From an uncultured Clostridia bacterium (GTDB taxonomy: Bacteria > Bacillota > Clostridia > Christensenellales > UBA1242): a DNA stretch of 64,000 nucleotides. The stretch lies in the NCBI GenBank assembly GCA_934754375.1, contig CAKVHT010000001.1, positions 1 through 64,000 on the forward strand, written 5' to 3'. The notes under the pieces were generated by a model. That model was given only the letters and a program-made list of their open reading frames with translations. It had not been told where the DNA came from and did no database searches. Both the position numbers and the translations under genes were made by a program. This document shows, in pieces, positions 59,865 to 64,000 of the stretch (the first letter of the stretch is position 1; each line of letters begins with the position of its first letter).

Positions 59865-61469
59865 ATGGAAAAAGGTGGTAGTTTAACCAAATATAAAAAA
59901 TGTATTAGCATTTTGCTATTGTCTTTTTGTGCTGTGCTTATGGTTATTTGTGTATGTGAGCTTATAGTTAACTTTTATCCAAGCAATCAAGTGAAAATAA
60001 CCAATGATGGAGTATGTGTTAATGTAAAATTGGTTGACAGGGTTAGCCTTAATGATAATGATATAGACAAATTGTCTACAAAAATCGCATTAAGTGGTGA
60101 CACATCTCAAGGAGAGCTTGGCGAACTTGTCAGAGTTGCAAATGATAGTATAATGTTTGATTATACCTTAAATGGTCAAAAATACTATATTTCCACTATA
60201 GGAAATAATATAAAGTTGATTAATGAAGATACATTCCGTCAAAAGACAACAATTGTAAGTATAATAAATTTAAATGGACTTAAAAGTTTTAGAGATCAAG
60301 TCAATAGCGGTGACACATTTTCAAATAGCACTGTGAAACTTAGTTCTAATATTAAACTCGAAAGTAGCAATTGGAAACCAATTGGTAAATATGGCTGGCG
60401 AGTTTCAATTGGGTCAGAGCGCACAGAGGCACATTTTGATGGGGTTTTTGATGGTAATAATAAAACAATTTCAGATTTAGTTTTAAAAGTTACAAGTTCA
60501 AATGATTATGCTTATCTTGACCATGGAAATAGTTTTCACGTTGGTTTTTTTGGTTTATTGAAAGGTACTGTCAAAAATTTATATTTTACAAATGTAAAAT
60601 GTGATTTTTATAATCCAAATGACAACTTTAATTCAAGGAAAGCTAATATAATAAATGGATTTAATTTTAATACTGGATGGGATGTGCCATTTTCTGTTGG
60701 ATGTTTAGCTGGATCCGCTGTTAATGCAACAATTTCAAATGTAAAAATTAATAATAGTTATATAAAATTTATTCATACAAATTCAACAAATACAACAAGT
60801 GCTGGAATAAGAGAATTTTATCATGTTGGGGGATTGACAGGAGTATCACTAAATTCAAAATTTAACAATTGTGATGTTGCAGTAAATATCAGCACTATTG
60901 TACAAGATTTACTTGGAAATCCACATGTAAAAGAAGGAACAACGTTTTGTGTTGGAGGGGTATCTGGTGGTTCAGTTACGATGGGCGATATTTATGAAAC
61001 GAGCACTTATTCTTGTTCTACATACACAAATTGCCTGTTTAATGGTAAATTACAGTGTGTAGGAAGAGCAACAAAAGTGATGATGGGTGGAATTTCTGCT
61101 GGAGAATTGTATAAAGGACAGGATGAAACTTTTAAAAGTTGTGTAGTGAGGAACACTAGTGAATCAATATATCTTTATATACAACCAAATGGTGAAATGA
61201 TTGTAAGAGAGAATTACAATAATAAAATGTATTGCTATTGTTATGTAAGTATAATATCTACAAGCCAATATAAACTCGGTTCAATTTTGGAAGAATTAAA
61301 TCCATTTCCTAGTATGTCGCCACAAGGATCAAAAAATGCAAAAGTTAATGAACAGGGTGGTGTATCGACCATATCATTAAATTCACGATTGGGGCAGAAC
61401 ACATTATTGTTCAGTGCATTTAATGGTAAAGGTGATGCCAAAACTTATGGTACAAATGTTAACTTTTAA
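59865..61469 (+). CDS. Anchored surface protein with GLUG-like beta-helix repeats (paralogue B)
   Basis: 534 residues with a signal-anchor TM (about 15-37). The juxtamembrane domain (about 40-125: VKLVDRVSLNDNDIDKLSTK, GELGELVRVANDSIMFDY, QKYYIST) matches that of the 54152-55732 protein. A GLUG/beta-helix-type region follows: LSSNIKLESSNWKPIG, FDGVFDGNNKTISDLVL, HVGFFGLLKGTVKNLYF, VGCLAGSAVNATISNVKI and VGGLTGVS. The N-terminal YIST...TFRQK region is followed by a LKSFRDQVNSG segment matching LATFRDNVNSG in paralogue A. ATG 59865 has a weak AGGA site. Probably an extracellular adhesin-type protein. Confidence 0.8.
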   Translation: MEKGGSLTKYKKCISILLLSFCAVLMVICVCELIVNFYPSNQVKITNDGVCVNVKLVDRVSLNDNDIDKLSTKIALSGDTSQGELGELVRVANDSIMFDYTLNGQKYYISTIGNNIKLINEDTFRQKTTIVSIINLNGLKSFRDQVNSGDTFSNSTVKLSSNIKLESSNWKPIGKYGWRVSIGSERTEAHFDGVFDGNNKTISDLVLKVTSSNDYAYLDHGNSFHVGFFGLLKGTVKNLYFTNVKCDFYNPNDNFNSRKANIINGFNFNTGWDVPFSVGCLAGSAVNATISNVKINNSYIKFIHTNSTNTTSAGIREFYHVGGLTGVSLNSKFNNCDVAVNISTIVQDLLGNPHVKEGTTFCVGGVSGGSVTMGDIYETSTYSCSTYTNCLFNGKLQCVGRATKVMMGGISAGELYKGQDETFKSCVVRNTSESIYLYIQPNGEMIVRENYNNKMYCYCYVSIISTSQYKLGSILEELNPFPSMSPQGSKNAKVNEQGGVSTISLNSRLGQNTLLFSAFNGKGDAKTYGTNVNF

Positions 61470-61551
61470 ACACATAATTTTAATATTAAAAAATTAAACC
61501 AATTTGAATTATTAAATCTCCAAAGGTTTAATAACAAGATAGAATATTAAA

Positions 61552-61579
61552 AAATATCGGTTAATGCCGATATTTTTTT
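61552..61579. terminator. Bidirectional terminator between paralogue B and the HU gene
   Basis: AAAATATCGG, loop TTAATG, CCGATATTTTTTT. Confidence 0.9.
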
Positions 61580-61627
61580 GCTAGGATTAAACCGTTTTAA
61601 GCCCGAGGCTTATGCAGTTTGCAAAAA

Positions 61628-61912
61628 TTATTTCTTCAACAATTGTTTGAAAGAAGCACTCAACTTAACAGTTGGCACTTTGCAAGCTGAAACTTTAACT
61701 TTTTCTTTTGTGAATGGGTTAAGTTTTGTTTGAGCTTTGCGTTCTTTGATGCCAAAGTTCATATAACCAATGAAATGGCATTCTTTACCAGCCTTAAGGT
61801 TGGCTTTAAGTTCTTCACCAGCTGCATTAAGGATAGCCTTAACTTGAACTTGTGAGTAACCTGTTGCTTCAGCAACTTGTTTGATGAATTCTCCTGCACT
61901 AACTGTGTTCAT
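61628..61912 (-). CDS. HU/IHF-family DNA-binding protein
   Basis: 94 residues from ATG 61912, which has AGGAGAAA upstream; a longer frame to 61987 passes through the promoter. HU-fold pattern: helical VSAGEFIKQVAEATGYSQVQ at the N-terminus, then GKECHFIGYMNFGIKERKA, and an arm with TKLNPFTKEKVKV in place of the usual RNPxTGExI. The C-terminus ends SFKQLLKK. Nucleoid protein. The typical GRNP-x-TG arm tip is changed to LNPFTKE. Confidence 0.92.
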   Translation of the reverse strand: MNTVSAGEFIKQVAEATGYSQVQVKAILNAAGEELKANLKAGKECHFIGYMNFGIKERKAQTKLNPFTKEKVKVSACKVPTVKLSASFKQLLKK

Positions 61913-61951
61913 AATTTTTCTCCTTTTCGTATGGGATTTTTGCCCCTTACC

Positions 61952-61980
61952 TATAAAAATGCTAACAAAAACATGTTCAA
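61952..61980 (-). promoter_or_regulatory. HU gene promoter
   Basis: On the minus strand TTGAAC (61975-61980), 17-nt spacer, TTTATA (61952-61957). Confidence 0.65.
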
Positions 61981-62132
61981 AAAGCAACTAAATTGACTAT
62001 AAATAATAAGTTTTTGCGCCAAAAAGCCTTAAAAATAGGTTGTTTGGATAGGATTTGTTGTTTTGTAGCCTTTAAAATAGGTGATTTTGATAAAATCGTC
62101 TTTATTAAAATTATCAAAGTTTTTTTAAATTA

Positions 62133-62161
62133 TTGCTTTTTCTACGCGCGTGTGTTATTAT
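62133..62161 (+). promoter_or_regulatory. typA promoter (extended -10)
   Basis: TTGCTT at 62133-62138, 17-nt spacer, TATTAT at 62156-62161 preceded by TGT. Leader of about 94 nt. No gene seen between 61981 and 62261. Confidence 0.7.
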
Positions 62162-62261
62162 ATAAATTAATCTATAAAACAAGTAACAATTTAAACAATT
62201 TAACCCTGTTGCTCATTTGAGATGAAGATATATTTTAAAAGAAAAGGACAAAATTATTTTT

Positions 62262-64000
62262 ATGGATATTAGAAATATAGCAATTATTGCGCACGTTGAC
62301 CACGGCAAAACAAGTTTAGTTAATGCCTTGCTTAAACAAGGTGGTATTTTTAGAGACAATCAAGAAGTTCAGGACAGAGTGATGGACTCTAACGCATTGG
62401 AACGTGAACGTGGAATTACAATTTTAAGCAAAAACTGTTCCGCTTTTTTTGGCGACACAAAAATCAACATTGTTGACACTCCGGGACACGCTGACTTTGG
62501 TGGCGAAGTTGAACGTGTGCTTAAAATGGTTGATGGTGTATTGTTGGTTGTTGATGCCTTTGAAGGCCCAATGCCTCAAACACGTTTTGTGCTTGAAAAG
62601 GCGCTTGAACTCAATTTGAAAGTCATTATTGTTATCAACAAAATCGACCGTCCAGATGCACGTCTTGATGTTGTTGCTGATGAGGTGCTTGAATTGATGC
62701 TCGACCTTAACGCAACTGATGAGCAACTTATGTGCCCAATCATTTATGCTAGCGCTCGAACTGGTGTTGCTACAACCGATTATCACAAACCAGGCACAGA
62801 TATGAAGCCATTGTTTGAAGCAATAGTCAATTACATTGATCCACCAAAAATGGACGTCAATGCACCATTCCAAATGTTGGTTTCAAGCACAGAACAAAAC
62901 GACTTTTTAGGCAAGCTTGCAGTTGGAAAAATTGAATCAGGTACACTCAAATTAAATCAAACTGTATATATTAAAAACTATTTTGATGAGACAAAAAAAT
63001 ATCAAGGTAAAGCAGTTAATATTTTCAATTTTGATGGTTTAAAACGTGACCCTATTGAATTAGGCACGGCTGGCGATATTGTTTGTATAGCAGGTATCCC
63101 AGATATCACTATTGGTGACACAATCAGCGAAACACCTGACATGTCAGCTCTTCCATTTGTTAAAATCAGTGAACCAAGTGTTGAAATGACATTTATGGTT
63201 AATGATAGCCCATTTGCAGGCAAAGAGGGCAAATATGTAACAAGCCGTCATCTTAAAGACCGTTTGTATAAAGAAGCTGTCAAAGATTTGTCATTACAAG
63301 TTAGTGATGGCGATACAGCAGACCAATTTAAAGTGCGTGGTAGGGGTGAAATGCACCTATCTATCCTTATTGAAAATATGCGTCGTGATGGATACGAATT
63401 CCAAGTTAGCCGTCCACGTGTATTGTTTAAGAATATTGATGGTGTTAAATGTGAACCTATTGATAAACTTGTTATTGATGTGCCAGAAGATTGCGTTGGT
63501 GCAATCATGATGAGCATGGGTGTAAAAAAAGGCGAACTTATAAGCATGACACCTATTGGCAGTCGTATGCGTTTGCAATTCTTGGTGCCTAGCCGAGGAT
63601 TGTTTGGTTATAAGTCACAAATGCTTACAGATACCCGTGGTGAAGGTGTTATGAGTTTTGTGTTTGATAGTTATCAACCATACAAAGGAGACATTGAAGG
63701 CAGAGACTTTGGCTCACTCATCAGTTATGAAACTGGCGAAGCAATCACTTATGGTTTGTTTAATGCTCAAGGTAGAGGTAGATTGCTTGTTGGTCCAGGC
63801 GACAAAGTCTATATGGGACAAGTTGTTGGTGCAAACCCAAAAGGCGAAGATATTGTTGTTAATGTTTGCAAAAAGAAGCAACTTACAAACACACGTAGCA
63901 GTGCAAGTGATGATGCGCTTAAACTTACACCAATCAAACCTTTGACATTGGAAGAAGCACTTGAGTTTATTGCTGAAGACGAACTTGTGGAAATTACACC
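62262..64000 (+). CDS. typA: Ribosome-associated GTPase TypA/BipA (3' partial)
   Basis: Translational GTPase related to EF-G, needed for ribosome assembly and growth under stress such as cold. 579 codons lie in the window; the family is about 610, so only about 30 residues are missing. G1 IIAHVDHGKTSLVNALL (about 8-24), switch I ERERGITILSK, G3 VDTPGHADFGGEVERVL, G4 VINKIDRPDAR and G5 YASARTG; then the EF-G-like domains with KVRGRGEMHLSILIENMRR and GSRMRLQFLVPSRGLFGY, and the start of the TypA-specific C-terminal domain. ATG 62262 has AAAGGA about 13 nt upstream, which is rather distant. Confidence 0.96.
   Translation, partial: MDIRNIAIIAHVDHGKTSLVNALLKQGGIFRDNQEVQDRVMDSNALERERGITILSKNCSAFFGDTKINIVDTPGHADFGGEVERVLKMVDGVLLVVDAFEGPMPQTRFVLEKALELNLKVIIVINKIDRPDARLDVVADEVLELMLDLNATDEQLMCPIIYASARTGVATTDYHKPGTDMKPLFEAIVNYIDPPKMDVNAPFQMLVSSTEQNDFLGKLAVGKIESGTLKLNQTVYIKNYFDETKKYQGKAVNIFNFDGLKRDPIELGTAGDIVCIAGIPDITIGDTISETPDMSALPFVKISEPSVEMTFMVNDSPFAGKEGKYVTSRHLKDRLYKEAVKDLSLQVSDGDTADQFKVRGRGEMHLSILIENMRRDGYEFQVSRPRVLFKNIDGVKCEPIDKLVIDVPEDCVGAIMMSMGVKKGELISMTPIGSRMRLQFLVPSRGLFGYKSQMLTDTRGEGVMSFVFDSYQPYKGDIEGRDFGSLISYETGEAITYGLFNAQGRGRLLVGPGDKVYMGQVVGANPKGEDIVVNVCKKKQLTNTRSSASDDALKLTPIKPLTLEEALEFIAEDELVEIT

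Noticed and set aside
61993..62220. 75-codon frame between the HU gene and typA
   Set aside because: It spans the typA promoter, has no Shine-Dalgarno site, and its Ile/Lys/Phe composition reflects A/T-rich DNA.

Overview
The window comes from the chromosome of an AT-rich, low-G+C Firmicute (Clostridia-like) that probably forms endospores. It carries the sporulation protease SpoIVB, a BclA-like collagen-repeat protein, a SpoIIIE/FtsK translocase, near-consensus sigma-A promoters with 17-bp spacers, hairpin-plus-T-run terminators, and the order rpsO - pnp - ylxY-like deacetylase - spoIIIE/ftsK - pgsA - recA known from Bacillus and Clostridia. TGA is a normal stop (it ends the VanZ gene). Large secreted or membrane-anchored repeat proteins (InlB/Listeria-Bacteroides, BspA, MBG/YDG, GLUG-like) suggest an uncultured gut-type organism; that is inference.

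Layout. 1-13847: 3' part of a giant surface protein (>4600 aa), cut by the left edge. 14-17 kb: uvrA, then a convergent small membrane protein. 18.0-20.3 kb: collagen-like protein and spoIVB. 20.4-31.2 kb: housekeeping block with rpsO (structured leader), a Fic-fold protein lacking the catalytic His, pnp, an orphan gene, a YlxY-like deacetylase, ftsK/spoIIIE, an M19 dipeptidase and folD. 31.2-32.5 kb: vanZ-like gene, tRNA-Leu(AAG) and a displaced 31-bp copy of the tRNA 5' end. 32.5-37.8 kb: nucleoside hydrolase, pgsA, a LexA-box promoter driving a two-TM miniprotein plus recA, recN, ferredoxin. 38.2-46.0 kb: trxB coupled to a 2103-aa anchored surface protein and a YcxB-like gene. 46-53.4 kb: P/Q-tailed membrane protein, diverged DAG-kinase-fold protein, TasA/camelysin-like secreted protein with a decayed lectin-like fragment behind it, rmuC, vanW, and a two-gene phage-tail-like/BspA cassette. 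53.5-61.5 kb: envelope proteins, including two paralogous anchored beta-helix-type proteins, around rpmG-secE-nusG-rplK-rplA, ygjV and dut. 61.6-64 kb: HU and the start of typA/bipA, cut by the right edge.

How the parts relate. DNA repair (uvrA, recA, recN, dut, possibly rmuC) and translation genes form the conserved backbone. Envelope and adhesin genes are inserted between them. recA sits behind a perfect LexA operator that also controls a small membrane protein, a candidate SOS effector. At least three genes (folD, trxB, the DAG-kinase-like gene) have a -10 hexamer exactly 6 nt before an ATG and no Shine-Dalgarno site, so they are probably translated from leaderless mRNAs.
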